DNA from: an uncultured Acidimicrobiaceae bacterium
Lineage (GTDB): Bacteria; Actinomycetota; Acidimicrobiia; Acidimicrobiales; Microtrichaceae
Assembly: GCA_937868025.1 (NCBI GenBank)
Contig: CALMLJ010000477.1
Span: forward strand, 1 to 15,863
Direction of reading: 5' to 3'
Length of the DNA: 15,863 nt
Shown: positions 6,593-13,735 of the stretch, piece by piece
Layout of the letters: every line of letters begins with the position of its first letter
How positions within the stretch are numbered: the stretch's first letter is position 1
Position numbers and translations under genes: made by a program
The notes under the pieces: generated by a model
What the model was told of the DNA's origin: nothing
The model's input: only the letters and a program-made list of their open reading frames with translations
The model's database searches: none

Positions 6593-7723
6593 TTAGCTGA
6601 AGCGTCGCATGTGCACGTTCAAGACGAGACCCATGCAGGCGAACGCGGAGATCGTCGCCGAGCCGCCGTAGGACACGAACGGGAGCGGAATGCCCGTCAC
6701 CGGCATGATCCCGAGGTTCATGCCGACGTTCTCGAAGATGTGGAACACCAAGAGGCAGAGGATGCCGACGCAGATCAGTCGACCCACCTCGTCGCGGGCG
6801 AGCTGCGCCGTTCGCCAGACCCTCCAGACGATGCCGCCGAGCAGCAGGAGCAGTACCGACGAGCCGAGGAACCCGAGTTCCTCGCCGGGCACGGTGAAGA
6901 TGAAGTCGGTCTGCTGCTCGGGCACCGATCCACCGGCGGTGTAGGCGCCTTCCAGGTACCCCTTGCCGGTGAGGCCGCCGAGCGAGATGGCCGTCTGCGA
7001 CTGCTTGGTGTTGTACACCGCGGCGGAGTCGGCTTGTTCGGACCGGAAGACGGTGGTGAGGCGATCGCGCTGGTACTTGTCGAGGGTGTCACTCTGCAGG
7101 ATGCCGACCACCCCGATGACCGCGACGACGCCCAGGGCGACGAGGTACCGCATCGGGATGCCGGCAACCGCCAGCATGCCGGCGGCGATCATCACGAACA
7201 CGAGGTTCGTGCCGAGGTCGGGCTGCAACATGATCAGCCCCATGGGGACACCGAACATGAGCAACGAGACGACGAGGTGCCGTGCGCCCAACTTGGTGAC
7301 CGAGGTGCCGAGATAGCTGGCGACCGCCACGATCACGAGGACCTTCGCGACCTCGGCCGGCTGGATCTGGAACGGGCCGATGTCGTACCAGGCCTTGATG
7401 CCCTTGTGCTCGCTGCCGATCGGCGACAGCACCCCGACCAACGAGATGATGCCGAGCACATAGAGCAGCCGAGCCCAATCGCGCAGCTTCACATAGTCGA
7501 TCGTGGCGCAGATCACCATGGCGGCGATGCCCACCGTCACGAAGATGATGTGCTTCTCGATGAACGGGATCGACGCTTCCTTGTTGCGGGTGGCGCTGTA
7601 GATCATCAGCGACCCGATCGTGGCGGTCATTCCGACGAGCGCGCAGAGCACTACGTCGACGTGGCGCCACGCCGCGGTCATGTCGTGGTTGCGAACCTGT
7701 GCCCGGGGGCTGGTCGTGATCAT
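6593..7723 (-). CDS. rodA: Peptidoglycan glycosyltransferase RodA (SEDS family)
   Basis: The 376-residue, strongly hydrophobic protein has about ten membrane helices and the SEDS motifs. These are GIKAWYDIGPFQIQPAE (108-124, where the family usually has QPSE), LQPDLGT (166-172), and QQTDFIFTVPGEELGF around D273, the position of the key aspartate in this family. PLPFVSYGG (347-354) and a short Arg-containing C-terminus follow. RodA polymerises lipid II into glycan strands for lateral wall growth, paired with the transpeptidase PBP2. The ATG at 7723 overlaps the TGA of mrdA by 4 bases, so the partner enzymes are translationally coupled. It is the last gene of the mre operon. Confidence 0.96.
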   Translation of the reverse strand: MITTSPRAQVRNHDMTAAWRHVDVVLCALVGMTATIGSLMIYSATRNKEASIPFIEKHIIFVTVGIAAMVICATIDYVKLRDWARLLYVLGIISLVGVLSPIGSEHKGIKAWYDIGPFQIQPAEVAKVLVIVAVASYLGTSVTKLGARHLVVSLLMFGVPMGLIMLQPDLGTNLVFVMIAAGMLAVAGIPMRYLVALGVVAVIGVVGILQSDTLDKYQRDRLTTVFRSEQADSAAVYNTKQSQTAISLGGLTGKGYLEGAYTAGGSVPEQQTDFIFTVPGEELGFLGSSVLLLLLGGIVWRVWRTAQLARDEVGRLICVGILCLLVFHIFENVGMNLGIMPVTGIPLPFVSYGGSATISAFACMGLVLNVHMRRFS

Positions 7724-9963
7724 CCTCCGCCTCCGGGGGTGCCGACGGGCGGCGTGGTGGTCGTGTCACCCGGTGCAGCGGTCACCGGGGGTTCGGTCGT
7801 GGCGATCTCGATCGGAGCGATGGTGGTCGTCGTGACCGCCACGGGCGTCCCCGACGCCTCCGCCTCGCGGGGAGCCGGGGTCACCGGCGGCACCGTGCCG
7901 CGAGAGAGGGCCTGCAGCACCGAGAAGACGACGGGAGCGGAACCACCGGCGCCGAACCCGCCCTCGGGAATGATCGACACCATCGCGTACTTCGGCAGGC
8001 TGATGCCGTCGCCGGGGCCCCATCCGGCGAAGAGTGACGTGTCGGCCTTGTTCTTCACCTGGGCGGTGCCGGTCTTGCCGGCCATCGGCCAAGCGGTCGG
8101 GATGTCGTCGAACGCATCGGCGGCGGTGCCATTGACGGTCACGCCGGCGAGCCCCTGGTAGACGATGGCGTAGTCCTCCGGCGTCGGGAACTCGACTCGC
8201 TCGGCGACCTGCGGCTCGAACGTCTTCACCAGCTTCACGTTGTTGAGGTCGACGATCGGCTGGGCCAGCGACTTCGGACGGGTGACACGCAGCGCGATCT
8301 GGGGGACGTACCGGGTGCCGCCGTTGGCGAACGTCGCGTACGCGTTGGCGAGCTGCAACGGCGTGACGGCCACCATCCCCTGTCCGAGCGCGGTGTTCAG
8401 GTTGTCGCCCACGGTCCACTGGCGGTGGTCCCAGAGCTTGGGGTTCTTGTCGTACACCTGCTTGAGCCACTCGGGCGTGGCGATGACGCCCGCCGACTCG
8501 GAGGGCAGGTTGATGCCGGTCTTCTGGCCGAAGCCGAAGTCCTTGGCCGCGTCCTGGATCGGTGTCTCGCCGAACTGCGCCCGGTTGCGCCACAGGACAT
8601 CGCCCACCCGGAAGTAGTAGGTGTCCGACGACTTCGTGATCGCCGCCTGCAGATTCACACCACCAAGGGCCTGCCGTCCGGCGTTCTGGAACTCGCACTT
8701 GCCGCCGTTGCACCCCTCGAGCTTGTAGACACCACGATCCTGGTACACCTCGAGCGGCTGGATCACACCGGTGCGGAGTCCGGCCAGCGTCGTGACGAGC
8801 TTGAACGTCGACCCGGGGGCATACGTCTCGTTCATGGCCCGGTTGAGCATGGGCTTGCCCGTCTCCTTGGAGTTGAGCCGCTCCCACAGGTCGGTGCTGA
8901 TGCCGTTCACCAGCTCCGACGGGTCGAACGTCGGGTACGACGCCATCGCCAGCACTTCGCCGTTGACGGGATCGAGCAGCACCGCCGCGCCGTCCTTGGC
9001 GTTACACGCCGGATTGCAGTCCTTGGCCCCAGGGTTCCGAGACGCGATCTGGTCGCGGAGTCGTTGCTCGGTGAGCGCCTGCAGGTTGATGTCGATCGAC
9101 AACCAGACGTCGTCGCCCTGGGCGAGCTTGGGTTCCTCGACGATGCCGATGCTCTTGCCACGGGCGTCGACCTGGATCACCGTGTCGCCGGGCTTGCCTC
9201 GCAGGTACTTCTCATAGGTCCGCTCGACACCGCTCTTGCCGATCTGGTCGTCGAGGGCGTAGGGCTTGGCGTCCTTGCCGGCCGGCTTGGCCGTGGTGCC
9301 CTGGCTCTTGACGTCGTCGAGCTGGAGCTCCTTCTCGGTGATCTGTCCGACGTACCCGAGGAGGTGCGCTGCGAGGTTGCCGTAGGGGTACACCCGCACC
9401 GTGCGCGACTTGGCCACCACACCGGGGAACTCGGTGTGGTGTTCGGCGAGGTACGCCTTGAGCGGCTCCCCGACGCCCTCGTCCTGGATGGGGATGAAGT
9501 CGTTCGGGCCGTACCGCACGTCGGTGTAGAGCGTCTCGATCGTCGTGACCTTCGTGGGCAGGCCCTGGGCGGTGAGCACACCGGCCAAACGCTGGAACAC
9601 CTTCTTGCGCTTGACCAGCTCCTTGTCGCTGTCGTTTGCGTCGCCGTCACCGAGCCCGGCGCCACGAGCGATCTCCTTGTCGATGCCCACCACCACCGAG
9701 ATCTTGTTGTCGACCAGCACGTTGCCGTTGCGGTCGAGGATGCGGCCCCGCGGCCCCTCCTCGTGCTTGGTACGGAGGTGCACCCGCTTGGACTGCACCT
9801 CGAACTCTTTGTGGTCGATCACCTGGAGGTAGTAGAGGCGGACGAACAGGGACGCGAAGAGCGCCACACAGACGACGCCGATGACCGCCAGGCGGAGCGG
9901 CGAACCGTTCTCGGCCCGGTCAGGAACCATGGAGGACGCCTTGATCGAGGGCACGCGCGTCAC
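7720..9963 (-). CDS. mrdA: Class B penicillin-binding protein 2 (elongasome transpeptidase)
   Basis: The 747-residue protein has one N-terminal membrane anchor (about 23-48), a dimerisation or pedestal domain, and a transpeptidase domain. Active-site motifs are S385-TFK-388 (acylated serine), S445-S-D447 and K630-TG. It cross-links peptidoglycan outside the membrane with RodA. Two tight cysteine pairs, C316/C320 and C418/C423, lie in the exported part and could form disulfides. Residues from about 690 to the end form a Thr/Pro/Ala-rich tail beyond the enzyme domain, ending in glycines. The GTG at 9963 overlaps the mreD stop by 4 bases. An ATG at 9930, with AAGG 8 bases upstream, is an alternative start that would shorten the cytoplasmic end by 11 residues. 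Confidence 0.96.
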   Translation of the reverse strand: MTRVPSIKASSMVPDRAENGSPLRLAVIGVVCVALFASLFVRLYYLQVIDHKEFEVQSKRVHLRTKHEEGPRGRILDRNGNVLVDNKISVVVGIDKEIARGAGLGDGDANDSDKELVKRKKVFQRLAGVLTAQGLPTKVTTIETLYTDVRYGPNDFIPIQDEGVGEPLKAYLAEHHTEFPGVVAKSRTVRVYPYGNLAAHLLGYVGQITEKELQLDDVKSQGTTAKPAGKDAKPYALDDQIGKSGVERTYEKYLRGKPGDTVIQVDARGKSIGIVEEPKLAQGDDVWLSIDINLQALTEQRLRDQIASRNPGAKDCNPACNAKDGAAVLLDPVNGEVLAMASYPTFDPSELVNGISTDLWERLNSKETGKPMLNRAMNETYAPGSTFKLVTTLAGLRTGVIQPLEVYQDRGVYKLEGCNGGKCEFQNAGRQALGGVNLQAAITKSSDTYYFRVGDVLWRNRAQFGETPIQDAAKDFGFGQKTGINLPSESAGVIATPEWLKQVYDKNPKLWDHRQWTVGDNLNTALGQGMVAVTPLQLANAYATFANGGTRYVPQIALRVTRPKSLAQPIVDLNNVKLVKTFEPQVAERVEFPTPEDYAIVYQGLAGVTVNGTAADAFDDIPTAWPMAGKTGTAQVKNKADTSLFAGWGPGDGISLPKYAMVSIIPEGGFGAGGSAPVVFSVLQALSRGTVPPVTPAPREAEASGTPVAVTTTTIAPIEIATTEPPVTAAPGDTTTTPPVGTPGGGG

Positions 9964-10472
9964 TCCGCGGCGCTACGGGTCTCGGGGCCATCGGCAAAGC
10001 CTGCCACTCGGAGCCCGATTCGTGACAGCAGGGCGCCGACGAGCGCCGTCACGCCCAGGATCGTCAGGAGGTGGGGGTTGGTGAGGGCATCCCCGCCGAA
10101 GAACTGCGACTCGACGGCGAACAGCAGCACCCCGACCACGCTGCCACCGGCCACGAGCGCCATCGAGATCGTCCGACCCGACTGCAGCACGACGACCTGG
10201 GCCATACCGGCCAGGAACGCCACGAGGCAGTACGCGAGCGCCGACAGGCCCAGGGGATGTTCGGTGCGCGGCAGGTCGAACATCAACCCGATCCAGAACC
10301 CGACCACCGCGCCGCGCTGTCCCCCACCGCTCAGTCCGGCGCACACCGCGAGCACGACCATGATGTCGGGGATCACACCGAACACGCGCATCTGGCTCAC
10401 GAGCCCGACCTGCAGTACGAACACCACAACGATGACCGCCGCCCACCGGGCGGCGACGTGCAGCGGTGTCAT
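9960..10472 (-). CDS. mreD: Rod shape-determining protein MreD
   Basis: The 170-residue membrane protein has about five hydrophobic helices. It also has the modest family features expected, such as IPDIMVVLAVCAG (34-46) and GFWIGLMFDL (58-67), which places the usual acidic residue at D66. MreD is an inner membrane partner of MreC in the elongasome. The ATG at 10472 overlaps the mreC TGA by 4 bases, and its own stop overlaps the mrdA GTG, which fixes both ends. A longer frame reaching upstream lies within mreC and is not used. MreD sequences are poorly conserved, so the call rests on the hydrophobic pattern, length and position together. Confidence 0.92.
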   Translation of the reverse strand: MTPLHVAARWAAVIVVVFVLQVGLVSQMRVFGVIPDIMVVLAVCAGLSGGGQRGAVVGFWIGLMFDLPRTEHPLGLSALAYCLVAFLAGMAQVVVLQSGRTISMALVAGGSVVGVLLFAVESQFFGGDALTNPHLLTILGVTALVGALLSRIGLRVAGFADGPETRSAAE

Positions 10473-11302
10473 GTGGGCGGCTCCCACAGCAGCACCCGGA
10501 CGGCGCTGAGTCGTTCGAGGTCGGCCGCCAACTTCACCTCGAGCACCTGGGTGAGGTCGGACTGGCTCGCCGACACCTTGGTGACCGTGCCGATCGGAAG
10601 GTCGCGGGGGAACGAGCCGGTTTCGATGCCGCTCGTGAAGATGCCCTCGCCCTTGTTGACCTCCTGGTCGAGGTTCACGCCCGAGTCGACGAGGAACGGT
10701 CGGTCGGGACCGGTGCCGTGGCCGGCAGCGTAGGAACCGGTGCTCGCGAGCTTCACGTACACCGCGAAATCGGGGTCGGTGATGAGTCGGATCACGGAAC
10801 GGTCGTCGAACACCGATTCGAGCCGGCCGACGAGGCCGGACCGGTCGACGACGGGCATGCCGACCTTGAAGCCCGAGGTCGCTCCCCGATCGATGGTCAT
10901 CGTGTTGTCGTCGAAGCTGGAGTAGGCACCGGTCGAGATGAGGGCGACCTTCGAGTCGATGTCGGCGATGAACGGCAGGCCTTCGAGTTCCTTCAGACGG
11001 GCGAGTTCGGCAGCGGCCGACGAGTTGGCCGCCTGCTTGGCCTTGAGTCGCTCGACCTCGTCGCGCAGCTGGTCGTTCTCGGCGGCGATGCGGTCGTAGT
11101 CGTTGACGCCACCCCACCAGCTCCGGACCGGCTTGGTCGCCGACTTGAAGCCCCGGCCCACCGGACCGAGGACATCGATCACCGCGCCGCGAACCGAGCC
11201 GAGCACCGGCACGTCCTTCGATCCGATCGTGATCACCGTGAACGACAACAACACCATCATGATGATCGTGGTGCGCGGTCGACGGCGGGGAGAGCCTGGC
11301 AT
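10469..11302 (-). CDS. mreC: Rod shape-determining protein MreC
   Basis: The 277-residue protein has a basic N-terminus (PRRRPR), one membrane helix (about 11-27), a coiled coil (about 68-108, with repeated E/L/K heptads such as ENDQLRDEVERLKAK), and the beta-barrel domains typical of MreC (MTIDRGATSGFKVGMPVV at 135-152, then SGLVGRLESV). It forms a scaffold outside the membrane that regulates PBP2-RodA. The ATG at 11302 is chosen because the basic-helix start fits and AGGG lies 10 bases upstream. Upstream in-frame starts would overlap mreB. The mreB stop is 17 bases before this start. The end overlaps mreD by 4 bases. Confidence 0.95.
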   Translation of the reverse strand: MPGSPRRRPRTTIIMMVLLSFTVITIGSKDVPVLGSVRGAVIDVLGPVGRGFKSATKPVRSWWGGVNDYDRIAAENDQLRDEVERLKAKQAANSSAAAELARLKELEGLPFIADIDSKVALISTGAYSSFDDNTMTIDRGATSGFKVGMPVVDRSGLVGRLESVFDDRSVIRLITDPDFAVYVKLASTGSYAAGHGTGPDRPFLVDSGVNLDQEVNKGEGIFTSGIETGSFPRDLPIGTVTKVSASQSDLTQVLEVKLAADLERLSAVRVLLWEPPT

Positions 11303-11319
11303 CGGTGTTCGGCCCTGCG

Positions 11320-12363
11320 TCAGTCGCGGCTGGACGAGAAGAGCACGCCCCTCAACGCCTCGAACGACTCGAGGCACTGCCCCGAGCCCAACGCCACGGC
11401 ATCGAGCGGGTTGTCCGCGATGCGGACCGGCATACCGGTCTCGTTGGCGATGCGAGTGTTGAGACCGGCAAGCAGCGCGCCACCACCGGCAAGGACGATG
11501 CCCTGCTCCATGATGTCGGCGGCCAACTCCGGCGGCGTCTTGTCGAGCGTGAACTTCACGGCGTCCACGATTGCAGACACCGGCTCCTCGATGGCTTCGC
11601 GAATCTCCTGCGTCGTGGTCACGATGGTCTTGGGAAGCCCCGACACCAGATCGCGGCCTCGGACCTCCGCCTGCATCTCCTCGTCGAGCGCAGCGGCCGA
11701 ACCGAGGTACATCTTGACCTCCTCGGCGGTGCGCTCACCGAGCGCAAGGCTGTACTCCTTCTTCACGAACTGGATGATCGCCTCGTCGAGCTCGTCGCCC
11801 GCGACACGCACCGACTGACTCGCGACGACGCCGCCGAGCGAGATGACGGCCACCTCGGTGGTGCCACCGCCGATGTCGACGATCATGTTGCCGCGGGGCT
11901 CTTGCACCGGGAGGTTGGAGCCGATGGCCGCGGCCATGGGCTCCTCGATGATGTACGCGGGCTTGGCCGCGCCGGCGTATTCCGCAGCTTCCTGCACGGC
12001 TCGTTGCTCGACGCCGGTGATGCCACCGGGCACGCAGATCACCATGCGGGGCCGTGCGAATCGACGGTGATGCACCTTCTGGATGAAGTAGCGCAGCATC
12101 TTCTCGCAGATGTCGAAGTCGTTGATGACCCCGTCGCGGAGCGGCCGAACGGCGCGGATGTGCGCCGGGGTACGGCCGATCATGCGCTTGGCTTCGCTCC
12201 CGACCGCGAGTGGCTGGCCGGTATTGGCGTTGACCGCCACCACCGAGGGCTCACGCAGCACGATGCCCTCGCCCCGGACGTAGACCAACGTGTTGGCCGT
12301 GCCGAGATCGATGGCCATGTCCCGCCCGAGAACGCTGGAGAACGAGGAAAACCGGGATGCCAT
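11320..12363 (-). CDS. mreB: Actin-like cell shape protein MreB
   Basis: The 347-residue protein has the actin-fold nucleotide motifs: phosphate 1 at DLGTANT (19-25), phosphate 2 at DIGGGTTE (163-170), and the adenosine segment [13 protein letters not shown] (288-300). The [20 protein letters not shown] segment and EEPMAAAIG are also typical of MreB. Filaments of MreB under the membrane guide MreC, MreD, PBP2 and RodA for sidewall synthesis, so the organism is probably rod-shaped for at least part of its life (inference). The start at 12363 has GGAGGAG about ten bases upstream. It is the first gene of the elongasome operon. The length is normal. Confidence 0.98.
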   Translation of the reverse strand: MASRFSSFSSVLGRDMAIDLGTANTLVYVRGEGIVLREPSVVAVNANTGQPLAVGSEAKRMIGRTPAHIRAVRPLRDGVINDFDICEKMLRYFIQKVHHRRFARPRMVICVPGGITGVEQRAVQEAAEYAGAAKPAYIIEEPMAAAIGSNLPVQEPRGNMIVDIGGGTTEVAVISLGGVVASQSVRVAGDELDEAIIQFVKKEYSLALGERTAEEVKMYLGSAAALDEEMQAEVRGRDLVSGLPKTIVTTTQEIREAIEEPVSAIVDAVKFTLDKTPPELAADIMEQGIVLAGGGALLAGLNTRIANETGMPVRIADNPLDAVALGSGQCLESFEALRGVLFSSSRD

Positions 12364-12373
12364 GGCTACGCAG

Positions 12374-12429
12374 CTCCTCCAGGGAAGTCGCAGCGAAGGT
12401 ATCCGCGACTCGGGACTCGGGACATGCTA
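12374..12429 (-). promoter_or_regulatory. mreB leader: Shine-Dalgarno, tandem heptamers and possible -10
   Basis: GGAGGAG (12380-12374, minus strand) is a strong Shine-Dalgarno for mreB. Further upstream TAGCAT (12429-12424) fits a -10 element. Directly downstream of it lie two tandem copies of the heptamer ACTCGGG (plus-strand reading, 12408-12414 and 12415-12421), where transcription would start. The tandem copy could be an operator half-site pair, but this is inference. No good -35 is seen. Confidence 0.4.
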
Positions 12430-12479
12430 GCTGGTCGCCGGTCCCGCCCTCCAGCGCCTTGGGCGCCGACGGCGACGGC

Positions 12480-12887
12480 TCAGAGACCGGGGAAGAAGAT
12501 GCCGATCTCGCGGGCCGCCGACTCGGCGGAGTCGGAGCCGTGGATCAGGTTCTCGCCGAGGTCCTTGCCATAGTCACCACGGATGGTGCCGGGGGCCGAG
12601 TCGAGCGGGTTGGTCGCGCCCATCATCGAACGCACGGCCTTCCACGTGTCGTCGGGACCCTCGACGACGAACACGAGCGACGGGGAGCGGCCGATGAACG
12701 AGACGAGGTCTTCGTAGAAGCCCTTGCCCTCGTGCTCGGCGTAGTGCTGGGAGGCGAGATCGCGGTCGATCACTCGCAGCTCGGCGGCGACGATCTTGAG
12801 CTGGCGGCGCTCGAAGCGGGAGAGGATCTCTCCGACCAGGCCACGTTCGACGGCGTCGGGCTTGCAGATGACGAGAGTGCGATTCAT
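12480..12887 (-). CDS. ndk: Nucleoside diphosphate kinase
   Basis: The 135-residue protein is a complete Ndk, which moves the gamma-phosphate of ATP to other nucleoside diphosphates through a phosphohistidine. The active-site histidine is H116 in NLIHGSDS. The N-terminus RTLVICKPDAVERGLVGEI and the segment MMGATNPLDSAPGTIRGDYG are family signatures. The start at 12887 matches the family N-terminus; longer frames upstream have no similarity. No Shine-Dalgarno is seen, and a -10-like TATCCT lies 7 bases before the ATG. Its neighbours are a pilin-like gene upstream and mreB 116 bases downstream. The length is normal for the bacterial enzyme. Confidence 0.98.
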   Translation of the reverse strand: MNRTLVICKPDAVERGLVGEILSRFERRQLKIVAAELRVIDRDLASQHYAEHEGKGFYEDLVSFIGRSPSLVFVVEGPDDTWKAVRSMMGATNPLDSAPGTIRGDYGKDLGENLIHGSDSAESAAREIGIFFPGL

Positions 12888-12894
12888 GCGGCGA

Positions 12895-12900
12895 AGGATA
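12895..12900 (-). promoter_or_regulatory. Possible -10 element for a leaderless ndk transcript
   Basis: Minus-strand TATCCT ends exactly 7 bases before the ndk ATG, the distance expected if transcription starts on the A of the start codon. It agrees with the missing ribosome binding site. The -35 is not recognisable. Confidence 0.4.
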
Positions 12901-12914
12901 CGAGCCTCACCGGG

Positions 12915-12930
12915 CGCCGACGAATCGGCG
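12915..12930 (-). other. Small hairpin with TTCG loop between the pilin-like gene and ndk
   Basis: On the minus strand CGCCGA and TCGGCG form a perfect 6-base stem closed by TTCG, an unusually stable RNA tetraloop. It lies 12 bases after the pilin-like stop. No T run follows, so it may protect the 3' end or slow polymerase rather than act as a full terminator. Confidence 0.45.
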
Positions 12931-12942
12931 AGCCCCGCCACG

Positions 12943-13641
12943 TCAGACCTTGTTGAGCTGGATGTAGTTCGCCGACCCGGTCCACGGGGCGCCACCGCTG
13001 ACGCCGGTGATCGCAACCTGTACCCAGGCACGGTTGTCCGACCGGTTGTTCCAGCTCATGTCGCAGCGACCGTTGCTGGCCGTGACACACGACCTGGTCG
13101 TGGTCGATCCGCCCGCCTCCAGGAACGAGGCGGTGATCGTGATACCCGTGGTGGTTGCGCCACCGGTCGCCGAGAGTTGCACTCGCACGATGGCGTTCCA
13201 GCGGTTGCTGGTCGCATTCGTCGACCGGTCCGACAGGGCCGAGCTCAGGCTCTGTGCAACCGTCGTCGTGGTGGTGGTCGGCGGGATGGTGGTGGTCGTC
13301 GTGGTCGTCGTTGTGGTCGGCGGGATGGTGGTCGTAGTGGTCGTGGTGGTCGTCGGAGCGGTGGTCGGCGCAACCGTCGTTGTGGTCGCGGGCGGGGCGG
13401 TGATGCTGGTCGTGCTCGCCTGTTGCTGGCGGGCGCCGTTGGCGTCGTACTGGATCCGGTTGACCGGCTGGCCGATCTTGCTCGACGACTGCTGGAAGTA
13501 CGAGCGGGCACCGCTGTTCAGCCCACCGACGGCGGAAACGGCGACCAGGACGAAGCACCCGAAGAAGAGGACGTACTCGACGATCGTGACACCATGCTCG
13601 CCGCGGGCTCGCCGCTGCCGGTTCCTGTGTGCTCGCGCCAT
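12943..13641 (-). CDS. Flp-type prepilin-like protein with Thr-rich stalk and Ig-like C-terminal domain
   Basis: The 232-residue protein starts with a short, very basic leader (1-17) ending in glycine, then VTIVEYVLFFGCFVLVAVSAV. Taking G17 as the prepilin peptidase site, Glu and Tyr fall at mature +5 and +6, the arrangement of Flp/type IVb pilins. Residues 76-128 are Thr-rich with two IPP breaks and look like an extended, possibly glycosylated stalk. Residues about 130-232 look like a beta-sandwich of the bacterial Ig-like type, with C185 and C193 spaced as in the CxTxxxGxC pattern of such domains. The start at 13641 is chosen for AGGAG 7 bases upstream; a GTG further upstream lacks this. 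It is most likely a surface or pilus-tip protein, but no pilus genes are nearby. TadE-like is the alternative reading. Confidence 0.75.
   Translation of the reverse strand: MARAHRNRQRRARGEHGVTIVEYVLFFGCFVLVAVSAVGGLNSGARSYFQQSSSKIGQPVNRIQYDANGARQQQASTTSITAPPATTTTVAPTTAPTTTTTTTTTIPPTTTTTTTTTTIPPTTTTTTVAQSLSSALSDRSTNATSNRWNAIVRVQLSATGGATTTGITITASFLEAGGSTTTRSCVTASNGRCDMSWNNRSDNRAWVQVAITGVSGGAPWTGSANYIQLNKV
13274..13332 (-). repeat. Tandem minisatellite in the Thr-rich stalk
   Basis: Two identical 20-base copies lie at 13274-13293 and 13313-13332, offset by 39 bases, which equals 13 codons and matches the spacing of the two IPP blocks in the protein. The flanking GGT/CGT-like runs extend the low complexity to roughly 13250-13400. 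The repeat keeps the frame, so gain or loss of a unit would only change stalk length. Confidence 0.8.
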
Positions 13642-13648
13642 CGAGGGT

Positions 13649-13653
13649 CTCCT
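13649..13653 (-). promoter_or_regulatory. Shine-Dalgarno of the pilin-like gene
   Basis: AGGAG on the minus strand ends 7 bases before the ATG at 13641 and decides between that start and the GTG nine codons upstream. Confidence 0.75.
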
Positions 13654-13735
13654 GAGTCGGACCCACATGTCTTCGGCGAATCTGCCCGCGAACTGAAGGA
13701 GAAGTTTCCGCTGACCGCGGCCGCGACGACCGTGG

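Noticed and set aside
6518..10509. Long plus-strand open frames opposite rodA, mrdA and mreD
   Set aside because: Their composition (His/Asp/Arg-rich, no hydrophobic core) is that of codon-mirror shadows of clear genes on the minus strand.
12466..12478. Short GCGCC/GGCGC hairpin after ndk as its terminator
   Set aside because: The stem is only five or six pairs and no T run follows, so it cannot be told from chance in this base composition.
3625..12922. An 18-base identical word at 3625-3642 and 12905-12922 (CCTCACCGGGCGCCGACG)
   Set aside because: One copy is inside rne coding sequence and the other between genes; with no flanking similarity it is most likely chance in GC-rich DNA, not a mobile element or attachment site.
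13250..13400. Regularly repeated DNA resembling a short CRISPR array
   Set aside because: The repeats are in frame, encode Thr/IPP blocks, and have no unique spacers of constant length.
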